A program made the position numbers and the translations under genes. From assembly GCF_000406165.1 (NCBI RefSeq), contig NZ_CM001977.1:1517437-1581436 (forward strand): a stretch of DNA of 64,000 nucleotides, written 5' to 3'. The DNA comes from Dickeya zeae NCPPB 2538 (lineage in GTDB: Bacteria > Pseudomonadota > Gammaproteobacteria > Enterobacterales > Enterobacteriaceae). Positions 55,348 to 64,000 of the stretch are shown one piece after another (within the stretch, counting starts at the first letter, position 1; each line of letters begins with the position of its first letter). The notes under the pieces are model-generated. The model did no database searches and was not told the origin of the DNA. It saw nothing but the letters and a program-made list of their open reading frames with translations.

Positions 55348-55985
55348 TTCTCATAAATATCATGGTATTTTATGATAAAAAAAGAAGGCTTGCATCATAA
55401 ATTTTTAATTTATGCAGTATTGCTGTAATTTCATGACCGATTTGGTTCAAAAAGATAAGATGAAATTTATTGCGGTATATTTTTAATTTATATTCCGTCG
55501 CATCAAGTGTGAGTTGTAACTTATAATTTTGTTAAGGTTGCTGATTGTTCAAAATGAGAGTAAATTAAATGTTTTGTTTTTTCAAGAGATAATTTAAAGG
55601 ATAATTCACGAATATAAAAACAGCCAGTTTTTATATGTACGATTTGAGATATCGTTTGGACTGTTCCCACACTGCATAATTTTATTATGCCCTACCTCAA
55701 GATACAGGAAATTTAGATTTGAACTAATACCCCTAAATTCAACCCCAACCTCCATTTCACCGCTGCGGCCCAAGGGGCGCTACGCCCGACTATCCAGTGT
55801 CAGTTTTTTCTCCCGTGTGCTTTCCGTTCCCCGTATCAGCTTCCGGTTAATCGTTTCCCACCACAACCCGTCTCGCAAGGGTAAATGGCACGCATTCTGC
55901 GCCCTTGCGTGCCGGAACGATGCCGGGAAAGCGAACCGTCAGGCGATACGAAGACGAAAATCACACCACTGACGGAGAAAAAACC
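55348..55985. other. AT-rich promoter region of the retron, then ArdC leader
   Basis: The first ~390 bases are strongly AT-rich with many short runs and no gene, and should hold the retron promoter (minus strand). From about 55740 composition changes to GC-rich, the conserved leader upstream of ArdC. A frame is open into ArdC from 55905 but has no binding site. Confidence 0.5.
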
Positions 55986-56930
55986 ATGACCATTTCCCTG
56001 CATACCCAGACTAGCGCCCCTAACACCGCAGCGGCGACCAGCGTATCCCCGCTGGAGCAGTCAGGCTCCTCAAAAACGACATTTTCCAAAACCAAAACCG
56101 ATATTTATCAGACTGTCACCGACAGCATCATTACCGCGCTGGAAGCCGGAGTGAAGCCCTGGACGTGTCCGTGGCAACGAGTGCCGGGCATGTCTGAGTT
56201 GCCTTCCAACTTCGCAACCGGTATCGCGTATAGCGGAATGAATATCATGTTGTTGTGGTGCAGTGCGTCAGAACAGGGCTTCGGTGATTCACGCTGGATG
56301 ACCTACAAACAAGCACAGGCAGTAGGCGGGCAGGTTCGCAAAGGCGAGCACGGCACGACAGCCATTTTCTATACAACCTTGGAAAAGGAAAACGAAGACG
56401 GAGAAATCGACCAGATCCCGATGCTGAAAACGTTCACCGTGTTCAATGTTGAACAAATCGACGGCCTTCCGCTGACAACTGAGGCGGTTAGCCCCGCTGA
56501 GACGTTCGAGCCGTTACCACAGGCTGAAAACCTGTTGCGCCGCAGTGGTGCCCGCATCGTAGAGAAAGGTCAAAGTGCCTTCTTCAAACCGTCAACGGAT
56601 GAAATCTGGCTACCGGAACGCCATCTTTTTTCCGATGCCGCTAATTTCTACGCTACCGGTCTGCATGAGCTGGTTCACTGGAGCGGAGCAAAAATACGTC
56701 TTAACCGTGAAATGAAAGGGAAGTTTGGTAGTGAAGGTTACGCCTTTGAAGAGTTGATCGCCGAGCTGGGAAGCGCGTTTCTGATGGCGGATCTGGGGAT
56801 TGTCGGAGAGGTTCAGCATGAAAGCTATATCGCTTCCTGGCTGAAAGCGTTGAAGAACGACAAGCGCTATATTTTCAAAGCCGCCAGTGCGGCATCGAAA
56901 GCGCATCGTTATCTGATGGATAAGGTTTGA
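55986..56930 (+). CDS. ArdC-family antirestriction protein (zincin-like, ssDNA-binding)
   Basis: A 314-residue protein of the ArdC/TraC-primase-N family. The N-terminal domain (DIYQTVTDSIITALEAGVKP, WTCPWQR, YSGMNIMLLW) is the ssDNA-binding part. The C-terminal metallopeptidase-like domain carries the HExxH zinc motif in GLHELVHWSG and a downstream FEELIAELGSAF Glu. These proteins ride on plasmids and integrative elements and protect incoming DNA from host restriction. ATG 55986 has GACGGAGAAAA upstream. A 58-codon C-terminal duplicate lies at 46097-46273. It is followed by ccdAB copy 2. Confidence 0.93.
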   Translation: MTISLHTQTSAPNTAAATSVSPLEQSGSSKTTFSKTKTDIYQTVTDSIITALEAGVKPWTCPWQRVPGMSELPSNFATGIAYSGMNIMLLWCSASEQGFGDSRWMTYKQAQAVGGQVRKGEHGTTAIFYTTLEKENEDGEIDQIPMLKTFTVFNVEQIDGLPLTTEAVSPAETFEPLPQAENLLRRSGARIVEKGQSAFFKPSTDEIWLPERHLFSDAANFYATGLHELVHWSGAKIRLNREMKGKFGSEGYAFEELIAELGSAFLMADLGIVGEVQHESYIASWLKALKNDKRYIFKAASAASKAHRYLMDKV

Positions 56931-57009
56931 GGGGCAGGGGACTACGCTGCAAAGGAAGGCGGCGTTAACCTGATATCGGGGCAGGCAGCGTGGCGGATGT
57001 TTCAATTTC

Positions 57010-57052
57010 CCTGAGAATATTCCGGGCATTCAATGCCCGGAATATTCTCAGG
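57010..57052. repeat. Perfect 21-bp inverted repeat with 1-base spacer
   Basis: 57010-57030 and 57032-57052 are exact reverse complements around a single C; the core is CCGGGCATT/AATGCCCGG flanked by AATATTC-type sequence. It lies between ArdC and ccdA with no T-run after it. It may be an ArdC terminator, or a cruciform-forming site of the mobile element. Confidence 0.85.
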
Positions 57053-57250
57053 CTGCGGGTGCGGGCGGCAAAGAGCCCGCGCATCCCGTAAACGACGTTT
57101 GTACATCGGTGATTGCTGTAAACGACGGCTCAGGTATGACGACTGACTGTGAAGTTTGCAGGACTGCAACGGTAGCAGAACCTGTTTTTGGTGTTGTGGT
57201 AAGTGTATTATGCCGTGTAATGTGCACGTATTTCATGCGGGAGAGAAACC

Positions 57251-57487
57251 ATGACCGCGAAACAGCGCAACACGCAGAGCGTGACCATGACGGTGGAGCG
57301 TGCCTTACTGGTCCGGGCGCGTGAAGCGGGGATTAACCTGAGTGCTACTCTGTCAACCGCCCTGGATGCGGAGCTTCGCCGTCATGAAGCGAAAAAATGG
57401 CAGGAAGAGAACAGGGAGGCTATCGACGCATTAAATCGTTTTCATGATGAAAACGGCTGTTTCAGTGATGAATACAGGACGTTTTAA
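57251..57487 (+). CDS. ccdA: CcdA-family antitoxin, copy 2
   Basis: A 78-residue antitoxin: ribbon-helix-helix NTQSVTMTVERALLVRAREA, then GINLSATLSTALDAELRR, and a C-terminal neutralising tail ending SDEYRTF. Its stop is 2 bases before the ccdB start. A GTGTAATGTGCACG segment upstream parallels the site at copy 1. It neutralises CcdB and with it represses the operon. Confidence 0.93.
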   Translation: MTAKQRNTQSVTMTVERALLVRAREAGINLSATLSTALDAELRRHEAKKWQEENREAIDALNRFHDENGCFSDEYRTF

Positions 57488-57489
57488 CC

Positions 57490-57804
57490 ATGCAATTCAC
57501 CGTATACGGTAATACCGGGAAAAGCGTCGTTTACCCGCTGTTGCTCGATGTCACGAGCGATATTATTGGGCAATTGAATCGTCGGATAGTGATCCCATTG
57601 CTCCCTATTGAAAAGTATCCGGCAGGCCGCCGACCGGATCGCCTTGTCCCCGTCGTCAGGCTGACGGACGGTAAAGAGTACGCCGTAATGACCCACGAGC
57701 TGGCAAGTATCCCTGTCCAGGCCCTGGGTGCGGCGTTTTGTGATGCTTCTCAGTACCGTTCTCAGGTAAAGGCTGCAATAGACTTCCTCATCGACGGGTT
57801 CTGA
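57490..57804 (+). CDS. ccdB: CcdB-family gyrase toxin, copy 2 (intact)
   Basis: A 104-residue toxin: MQFTVYGNTGKSVVYPLLLD, VTSDIIGQLNRRIVIPLLPI, then AIDFLIDGF at the C-terminus. F-plasmid CcdB ends in WGI, whose Trp contacts gyrase; this branch, like the Vibrio type, ends in FLI-x-G-x, so the contact must differ. CcdB traps DNA gyrase on cleaved DNA. It stabilises the island after cell division. This is the working copy in the window, its start codon being intact. Confidence 0.93.
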   Translation: MQFTVYGNTGKSVVYPLLLDVTSDIIGQLNRRIVIPLLPIEKYPAGRRPDRLVPVVRLTDGKEYAVMTHELASIPVQALGAAFCDASQYRSQVKAAIDFLIDGF

Positions 57805-57837
57805 CGTTTCTTTCTATGCTGTTAAACAGGCATGCCT

Positions 57838-57960
57838 TTAATCGTGGCTGACGGGAGCCTGTTCAAGTTCGTCGATAGTGCGGAACAGAAACATCTGGCC
57901 TTAAATGGAACCGGAATACCGTTCCTTGCCACCGTTCTGATTCTGTCAAACAGCCTAACC
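57838..57960 (-). pseudogene. Frameshifted copy of the small gene next to ccdB
   Basis: The minus strand carries RNGIPVPF and, in another frame, FLFRTIDELEQAPVSHD, matching the 53-residue frame at 50279-50440 with a small deletion between the two blocks. It shows that the module homology extends past ccdB. Confidence 0.6.
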
Positions 57961-58144
57961 AGACCGTTGCTGTTAGCATTCAGAAAATTAGCCCACTATT
58001 GCAGCATCAGACGACGCTGTTCAAGGTGCTTGGTGGCTTTACTCTCTGTCCGCTCTGTGCCAAGAGCGGAAGTTGCTTAGCGTTTGTCTGAATCAACGAG
58101 GATCGGGTCAGGGTCATCCGGACTGTATAACACAGCAGCAGAAA

Positions 58145-58975
58145 TCAGAGCTTCGCCGTTTTGCGTGCCTTCATTTTTCTAATTCGCTTACGGCTAAATA
58201 TAAGCCTGCCATCTCCCAGATCATATCGTCCGGAGTGTATTGCCAGCCAGAACTGCAGCGTTATTAAATAGGGGTTAATAAGCAGTCTGCACAGGTGTTT
58301 GCGAAACACACCATTCAGAGTAATGGGGCCAAATCTCGGATGGTTAAGCGAGAAATAGCTGTATTCCCCCAGTCGCCAGCGCCAGTACGACTTCATTTCT
58401 TTTTTTGCGTCCTCAATTGCACTACTGTTCCAGACCACGCCCCAGCGTCTTTCCCATGTGTCTCTTAACATCCAACCATGCATCAGAGAAAACCGTTGTG
58501 AGTCAAAAGGCGGTTGTTTTTTGCCACCGGGTAGCGTAATGACGCACTGAGTAAACTGTGTTTCAGTAATTGAAAAATAAATTCCGCGTTCAGAAACCTC
58601 CATGAGTTCCTGACGTGGTATCTGGTTTAGGTTAACAATCAGCACAGACTGGTCTAGATTGACCAGATCAATTTTCTGCTGGTAACGGATACCATGCCCT
58701 GACGCCTCGAAATAAAGAGAGAGGTTCTCCACAAGCGTCCCTTTTGCCCGGAACGCCACGCGGGATTTAACCGACTCATGATCGGCTGAATGAGCAAGCC
58801 GCTTCGAGTACTCTAAATGCTCACCCAGTGGCTCCCAGTGTGCACCTAATTGATGGCGTCTGAATTTATATTCATGCGATTTCTGATAGGTTTTCAGTAA
58901 CCATAATCGTGTGATCTTTTCCCAACCCCATTTGAAGAGGCGTCCAGCTAAACTCCACGGCATTGGTAAACTCAT
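58145..58975 (-). CDS. Uncharacterised protein
   Basis: A 276-residue protein of no recognised family. AGGAGA lies 5 bases before ATG 58975, a good start. It is rich in Trp and aromatic residues, has a beta-rich middle (VENLSLYFEASGHGIRYQQK) and a very basic C-terminus (FSRKRIRKMKARKTAKL). One moderately hydrophobic stretch (LINPYLITLQFWLAIH) near the end may touch the membrane. It lies 105 bases downstream of the membrane protein gene at 59080-59853 on the same strand, so they may be co-expressed. Confidence 0.6.
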   Translation of the reverse strand: MSLPMPWSLAGRLFKWGWEKITRLWLLKTYQKSHEYKFRRHQLGAHWEPLGEHLEYSKRLAHSADHESVKSRVAFRAKGTLVENLSLYFEASGHGIRYQQKIDLVNLDQSVLIVNLNQIPRQELMEVSERGIYFSITETQFTQCVITLPGGKKQPPFDSQRFSLMHGWMLRDTWERRWGVVWNSSAIEDAKKEMKSYWRWRLGEYSYFSLNHPRFGPITLNGVFRKHLCRLLINPYLITLQFWLAIHSGRYDLGDGRLIFSRKRIRKMKARKTAKL

Positions 58976-59079
58976 CTGTCTCTCCTGTATTTTGATCTGA
59001 CGCTATCACTTTTCTTCAGAGAGAAATAAAGGCTTTGCGTATCCTTACTTATTGTATAAACCTAATAGCCGTCGCTTGC

Positions 59080-59853
59080 TCATGACAAGGATTTCACCTG
59101 TCGCCAAGTCTCTACGCCTAGACGTGTCATCGCGTCAAATGCAGCTTGCTTAAGCCTAGCGTACTCGGTGTGATTGGATGCTGCCGCTTGCAGGAATGCT
59201 GTTTGCATGAATGTGAGCGCCTGCTGAAGCGCGTCGCGAAGCTCGGCTTGATCAGATTTAGCTGGATTCAGCATTAGCGTGATCATGTTACATTGCTCCA
59301 TGATATCAGAAGACATCACATCAAGTTGCTGCTGTGTAGTTGCACTTGAGCCGGGAGCAACTGGACGCATCAAAAGGTTGTACTGCAGGTCAAGCTGTTT
59401 ATATAAATTTGACAACCTTTCACGAATATCTTGCAGCCAACGAAGACGCTCTGTCGCTACAAGATTCGCCTGCAGGCGTTTGGTTTCGAGTTCCAAATCA
59501 GACTTCGCCTTTTGTCTGGCAACCAAGTAGCTGGCAAGCCCTCCGGCCAGTGCGCCGAATACCCCGGCAGCCGCAGAGATCAGCGCGACAAGAGTTGATG
59601 AACCCGTGGGCACATTGCCGCTTGGACTCGGGACTGTAGTTACGGCCGGCGTTGGCGGCATGCTAACGGTCTGGGAAACGGTGTTTGATCCGCAGACGAT
59701 GCTTATTTCAGGTCTAGCAGTCTGCGCAGGCTTGCGAGGCTGCGTTGGATGCGGAAGCTCACATACGGCCTTTGCGCCGGACTCTTCAGCCCACACAGGA
59801 GCAAAAGCGAATAGCAACGCCGAGAGAGAAAGTATTCGCAGTTTCAAATTCAT
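59080..59853 (-). CDS. Uncharacterised membrane protein with signal peptide and coiled coil
   Basis: A 257-residue protein with signal peptide MNLKLRILSLSALLFAFAPV (cleavage after WAE region). A Pro/Thr/Ser-rich linker follows, then a transmembrane segment (STLVALISAAAGVFGALAGG, LASYLV), and a cytoplasmic helical, probably coiled-coil tail (KSDLELETKRLQANLVATER). The linker would be periplasmic. No catalytic motif is seen. ATG 59853 starts the signal peptide; a GTG at 59868 is an alternative. It lies between ccdAB and the 1180-aa protein in the island. Confidence 0.65.
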   Translation of the reverse strand: MNLKLRILSLSALLFAFAPVWAEESGAKAVCELPHPTQPRKPAQTARPEISIVCGSNTVSQTVSMPPTPAVTTVPSPSGNVPTGSSTLVALISAAAGVFGALAGGLASYLVARQKAKSDLELETKRLQANLVATERLRWLQDIRERLSNLYKQLDLQYNLLMRPVAPGSSATTQQQLDVMSSDIMEQCNMITLMLNPAKSDQAELRDALQQALTFMQTAFLQAAASNHTEYARLKQAAFDAMTRLGVETWRQVKSLS

Positions 59854-59868
59854 AGGTTTGCCTGCCAC

Positions 59869-60265
59869 TCCTTGAGACGGCTAACAGTGATTAGATGGAA
59901 GGCTGTATTAACACGTTAATAGTGCCTTCCATCTAGCCCCACTCCTGACTGATACAGAGTGCGACAAACGGTTATTTAAATCAATCACATAAATCCCATC
60001 CTTCTGAACGTATTCGCTTGACCTCTTCCTTTTTTGCAAACATTTAGGGCTGTAGAGAAAAACAGCGAAGGCATTGACCATGGCAAGTGCCGGTAAGGCT
60101 ACCGGCCCTGAATGACAACTTCCAGTCAGCTTGTTGCCTGCATTGTGGTGCTGACCTGAATCAGTGTATATCCGCTCTTCGCTCACTGCGGACCTTCAGT
60201 TCAGCTGCTTCGTGCCAACAGCAGACGTTGCTTTAATCAGTATTTGCTAATCAATGCAGTGCAGG
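59869..60265. other. Intergenic stretch without a recognisable gene
   Basis: About 400 bases between two minus-strand genes. Short frames inside have no binding site or domain. It probably contains the promoter of the membrane protein gene and the end of the long upstream transcript. Confidence 0.45.
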
Positions 60266-63200
60266 TTAATCATCTTCACGGTTTTTTTGATCACTTATTA
60301 CTCGCTCAGCTTCCTGGTCGTAGCCATCCGCTAAAACTCTTAAGGTAACGGCGAATCGCTGATAGCCTGCATTTTCTACTTCCTCTGCTTTTGTCCGAAA
60401 CTGATCCGCCAGTTCTCTCTCAGGTTTCCCAGTTGGATCGACCCAGTGTGCACCGCGAGAATTGTAGGTTCCTCGTCTGTAGCCTTCACGCATGCTTTCA
60501 GCATCTCGGTCATTTAATGCAGAAGCGATCGCTCGGTTTATCCACAAGCCATCGGGATCGGAGGGAGCAGTAATTAAAACTTCGCCAATTTTGCTTAGTG
60601 CAACCCCTAAATGACCTGATTCTGTTGCAACTTCCTTAACCTTCTCAAGCCATTCAGTAAAGTTATCTGCTCTAAACGTACCATTTTGTTGGCTTCCCGG
60701 TAGGGTTTCCCATTTTTCTAGGAGTCGCCATGCATTTCTTGCAATAGCTTTCGATTGCTCAGTGGGTTCACTGGCTGAAGGATCCTCTTTGTCGGAACGG
60801 AAAATAAGTCGAATTACCTCACAGAAAAACTCTGGGTCATTAGCCATCCTGTTTTCAAGTAACTGGGGCACAGTACCTCTGTGACCATCTAGCAGAGGAA
60901 TATATGCCCACTCAACGCTAAATAGATCTTCCTGATTTACATCAGATTTAGTCTGAAGAAATTTGATTAAAGTCGTTATGTGGTATGCGTCCATGTTGGA
61001 GCTTGATTCATCAGTTGAAAGGGCCGCCAGCAACGCACGAACACACTGATTAGCATCGATAGGCTGTTTGTTCTGATACATTCTGTACAGACAGTGGATT
61101 GCCGCATGGGGTCTGCCATGTTCAATCAGTTTATCAATGGCTACAGCCAGCTCTCCTTCAGACTGATAGGCATTGGTATCGGTACGGGTCCAGTATTCGC
61201 TTTCGAAAGCTTGAAGGTATTGAGAAGCTCGTCCCCATGTCTCCCCGGAGAAAGGTAAATAGGCAAGGAACTGGCCTAACTGTTTAGGGGTCCATTCAGA
61301 TTTGCTGAGATTGTCGCACCACTCCCAACCCTTGAGCCAAAAACGCTTCCAAATAAAGGCGCTTACCAATGCCTTGTGCTTATTTTCTGTTGTGTCCAGG
61401 AAATGAGGTAACAGGATAGTTTCGAACACATCATTGCTGAACGTTCCAAGTATACTGCCGACCTTGTTGGGTGCAGAAACGTTGTCAGCAAATCGTATAA
61501 CACCCTCTGCCCCATTAAGCCGAAAAATTTCCGAAATTGCGGATTCGCGCCTCGCTTCGGTTTTCTTTTGCTGTTCTTCCCAGTCACCATTTTCATCGTA
61601 GAGGTCAAAGTCCCGGTTTGAGAAAAGATGCTGGTATAAGTTAAATGGATTGGTGGGAGCCAGTTGCTCGGCAACATTTTCAATGCGGGTTATCAGATTA
61701 TCAGGCAATGCCCAATTGGCATCAGAGTATCGCTTGTGTTTATTTGATAACTGATTGAGATGATCCCATATCAAAACACGTTTTTCTTCATGCAGCCCGA
61801 TAATAGGTTTAGAGGAGAGAACCTCAAGGAGTTGATCGAAAGCGGGGGCTGGCAGATGATCAAAATGGTCAATTAATACGGTCAGGCGACCGGTATCTTC
61901 TCCGACGCTCGCAACGGCAAGCTCCGCATAAAACAGTGTCTGCTGCCAGTACTCCTGATTCGTTACTTCGTTTTCCCAGTCATCGGGGATGGTTCGGCGC
62001 CAGGAAGGTTTGTGTGTCCCAAAAGAGGTTTGATGTTGACCAGGCAAAAGCTGAACAAGCAAATTCCAGGCAATGTCAGGCCATTCGTTAAAAATGACTT
62101 TTACAGCAACCTGGCGCTTTTCAATTGATGCGAGCGTTTGCGGCAACCACGGCAATAATATAGTGGAAAGCGAATTGGATGGCCGATTAGACCACTTCCC
62201 CCCCGGGTCGTGGCTGGCGAGTTCAGCAAGTACAGCACAGACCCTAACCAGATGTTGTTCATCCCAGGCTAGCCCTTCCAGGGCCCATAGCAGTCCAGTC
62301 AGATAATTCCCCCCAATGATGCCATTTCCCTCTTGGGAAAATAGCTCATCAAATGCACAGGGTGTCTGGTGCATTGCCTTCTCAACTGCATCAAGAAATT
62401 TTGCGGGAGCGGCTTCAGCGAGCGTGGGTAATAAGCCGTTCAGGCTACCCCATAAAACCCAGTCCGCTTCATTTAAAATTTCGCGAATCGCTACGTTACT
62501 GCAAGCTTCGGCCTTCCCCTGAGAACAGTTAATGCAAGCCTCTGGTTGGCTTCCCAGGATAGCCATACCCTCAGCTATACCCTGTCGCAGCATAGGTGAA
62601 AAATGGAGCTCTTTACCATAAATGCTCGCAGCGTAACGCTCTTCAGCGGGTAATTCAAAAACAGGGTCTGGCTCTTTAAGTACTGAAATAGTGAGAAACT
62701 TGAACAAATCGAGATTCTGGTCAAGTATACGGGACCCCAGAATACTCCACAGATCCATTCGATTAGCGACTTTCCAGACGCCATTTCTGACAGACAAAGG
62801 GCTGTCCGGTACATGTAATATTTCTCGCGCCTTCCTTAACCATTCGTCATAACCAATACCAAGCAACTGGGTTAGCACGTCCAGGTCATATTCATTTTTT
62901 TCATTCCATCTCCCGACTAATACTGCAATGGCTAAACAGGAAGCATCAGGATGGTGGGCCCAGTCGGTTTGTACTATCTGCGATACCGCTCTTAATTTTT
63001 CGGGAATCTCAGCAACAACTCTTTGTTTGAACACTTCTGAAAGATCGTCTGGGATCTTACTGGATGTGATAGTTCCAGCATCCTGATTCCATGTTTGCAC
63101 GATATCGACTATCCGCGACCAGACCCATTGAGGATACTGCTGATGAAATTGCGCGATGTGGGAATGCAGCAGAGCCAGAACAACACCGAATTCATTACCC

Positions 63201-63808
63201 AGATCGTAGCCGAGCAAGTGGAAATGGTTCAAAAATTCATACAGTTCATCATCTGTTAGATCGTTACCGTCATTTGCTATCTTCAGGTGATACTGGAGGA
63301 CCTCCAGTTTCTCGCTGCTTCTGGCTGGGCTGAACTTGGCTTGCCGCACGTTCCTAAGAAACTCATCCGCATTTTTGGTATGCCTGGCTTGATTAAGCAG
63401 CCATTGCACATTGTGGGTATCGGTCGAACTTAGCGGACCGGTGATCAGCGCAATGACATCTTTCTTCCTGGTGAACACCTCGGGATTATTGAAATCATTC
63501 CAGGCGGCCTGTATCACTTCCCCAAATATCGCGCTACCTTGCGTAATTGAAATGGAATGCTTGATTTGCCCAAGAAGCTTCTGCTTTTCTTTACTGGTGG
63601 GATTCTCAACAACGACAATGAGGTCGTCGGTATCAAAACCTTCAATCTTTCCCTGAAGTTTGATTTCTACAATAGGCCAGCAAGGAAGACATGGGGCATT
63701 GCCGCTAGTGAGCATCAGTGCAACAAACGACGCCTGAACATGTGCCTCAAAATGAACACCGCCACCGCCTGTAGAAAAAGGATTGCTCAGATTTTTTTTA
63801 TTTGCCAT
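60266..63808 (-). CDS. Very large island protein with nuclease-like N-terminus and helical-repeat body
   Basis: A 1180-residue protein. The first ~130 residues look like a restriction-nuclease fold (Cap4/DUF4297 or Mrr type): TGGGGVHFEAHVQASF with Glu, GFDTDDLIVV with Asp, and LLGQIKHS giving the QxK of a PD-(D/E)xK site. The rest is long, helical and Trp-rich (LLWALEGLAWDEQHLVRVCA, LPGQHQTSFGTHKPSWRR, YRRGTYNSRGAHWVDPTGKP), like a solenoid sensor. No Walker A (GxxxxGKS/T) motif was found by eye, so it does not look like a STAND ATPase. ATG 63808 is preferred over TTG 63814. Size, architecture and island context suggest an antiphage effector, which is inference. Confidence 0.75.
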   Translation of the reverse strand: MANKKNLSNPFSTGGGGVHFEAHVQASFVALMLTSGNAPCLPCWPIVEIKLQGKIEGFDTDDLIVVVENPTSKEKQKLLGQIKHSISITQGSAIFGEVIQAAWNDFNNPEVFTRKKDVIALITGPLSSTDTHNVQWLLNQARHTKNADEFLRNVRQAKFSPARSSEKLEVLQYHLKIANDGNDLTDDELYEFLNHFHLLGYDLGNEFGVVLALLHSHIAQFHQQYPQWVWSRIVDIVQTWNQDAGTITSSKIPDDLSEVFKQRVVAEIPEKLRAVSQIVQTDWAHHPDASCLAIAVLVGRWNEKNEYDLDVLTQLLGIGYDEWLRKAREILHVPDSPLSVRNGVWKVANRMDLWSILGSRILDQNLDLFKFLTISVLKEPDPVFELPAEERYAASIYGKELHFSPMLRQGIAEGMAILGSQPEACINCSQGKAEACSNVAIREILNEADWVLWGSLNGLLPTLAEAAPAKFLDAVEKAMHQTPCAFDELFSQEGNGIIGGNYLTGLLWALEGLAWDEQHLVRVCAVLAELASHDPGGKWSNRPSNSLSTILLPWLPQTLASIEKRQVAVKVIFNEWPDIAWNLLVQLLPGQHQTSFGTHKPSWRRTIPDDWENEVTNQEYWQQTLFYAELAVASVGEDTGRLTVLIDHFDHLPAPAFDQLLEVLSSKPIIGLHEEKRVLIWDHLNQLSNKHKRYSDANWALPDNLITRIENVAEQLAPTNPFNLYQHLFSNRDFDLYDENGDWEEQQKKTEARRESAISEIFRLNGAEGVIRFADNVSAPNKVGSILGTFSNDVFETILLPHFLDTTENKHKALVSAFIWKRFWLKGWEWCDNLSKSEWTPKQLGQFLAYLPFSGETWGRASQYLQAFESEYWTRTDTNAYQSEGELAVAIDKLIEHGRPHAAIHCLYRMYQNKQPIDANQCVRALLAALSTDESSSNMDAYHITTLIKFLQTKSDVNQEDLFSVEWAYIPLLDGHRGTVPQLLENRMANDPEFFCEVIRLIFRSDKEDPSASEPTEQSKAIARNAWRLLEKWETLPGSQQNGTFRADNFTEWLEKVKEVATESGHLGVALSKIGEVLITAPSDPDGLWINRAIASALNDRDAESMREGYRRGTYNSRGAHWVDPTGKPERELADQFRTKAEEVENAGYQRFAVTLRVLADGYDQEAERVISDQKNREDD

Positions 63809-64000
63809 AAACAATCACATCCGTATTTTTGATTCAGAATAAATTAGAAATCGGCTAACTCAAACTTTATTCCGCTCGCATCGTGAATTGCGACTGTTTA
63901 TGTAGACACTCTTGTGGAGTCAGTCTACAGTCCAATAAATGTCCGCTGTTCGCTCTTAGCCGACCATGAGATTTGGCAACGCCAGATCTGTAAGTATACC

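Noticed and set aside
60266..63808. Assignment of the 1180-aa protein to the Avs/STAND ATPases
   Set aside because: No Walker A or clear Walker B motif could be found by reading the sequence, so only a nuclease-like head is claimed.

Overview
The window looks like chromosomal DNA of an enterobacterium, most likely a plant-associated soft-rot type (Pectobacteriaceae or a near relative). Pointers are a yajD product close to the enterobacterial protein, a DsbA close to E. coli DsbA, two 127-bp ERIC-type palindromic repeats, and a 17-bp attachment core matching the 3' end of tRNA-Asn. The genus is an inference. The window is rich in accessory functions and holds no ribosomal or core-metabolism operon.

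Layout. (1) 1-8.8 kb: the end of a biosynthetic cluster on + (last part of an NRPS, P450, glycosyltransferase, metallo-beta-lactamase-fold hydrolase, MaoC-like hydratase, MATE exporter), closed by a terminator. (2) 9-26 kb: a mosaic of regulator-enzyme pairs (LysR, TetR, AraC and Lrp regulators beside reductases, esterases, an amidotransferase, a nitronate monooxygenase and a DMT exporter), with broken gene remnants between them and a small His-rich secreted protein. (3) 26.3-38.4 kb: a DsbA paralogue bracketed by two ERIC elements, then an efflux locus with outer-membrane factor and MATE genes diverging from TetR, adaptor, RND pump, SDR, ketosynthase and SDR genes. Two matching 24-bp operators link the two arms. 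(4) 38.6-46 kb: MFS, aldo/keto reductase, TetR with twin operators, two SDRs and two MDR reductases. (5) 46.1-50.7 kb: the relic of a mobile island (ArdC fragment, ccdAB with a broken ccdB, integrase fragment, tRNA-Asn att scar), with a LysR, 2OG-oxygenase, LysE exporter and HAD phosphatase group between the ArdC fragment and ccdAB. (6) 50.7-64 kb: an AT-rich defence-type island with a broken DUF3800 gene, a HEPN-motif protein overlapped by a tRNA-shaped RNA, a complete Eco1/Ec86-like retron, an intact ArdC-ccdAB module, and a 1180-aa protein with a nuclease-like N-terminus.

The most interesting locus is 52074-52946. A protein with the HEPN ribonuclease motif ends inside an RNA that has the full canonical tRNA core (acceptor stem, D-arm, T-arm, CCA) but carries a roughly 44-nt hairpin in place of the 17-nt anticodon arm. 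The mature 5' end predicted for the RNA falls four codons before the stop codon, so cleavage there would cut the HEPN message. This could be a toxin with an RNA partner, which is inference. The retron 1.1 kb further on is a clear instance of a known defence family, with effector, msr-msd and RT in the Ec86 order. The ArdC-ccdAB module exists twice, once intact and once decayed, which points to successive related islands entering the same tRNA-Asn site.
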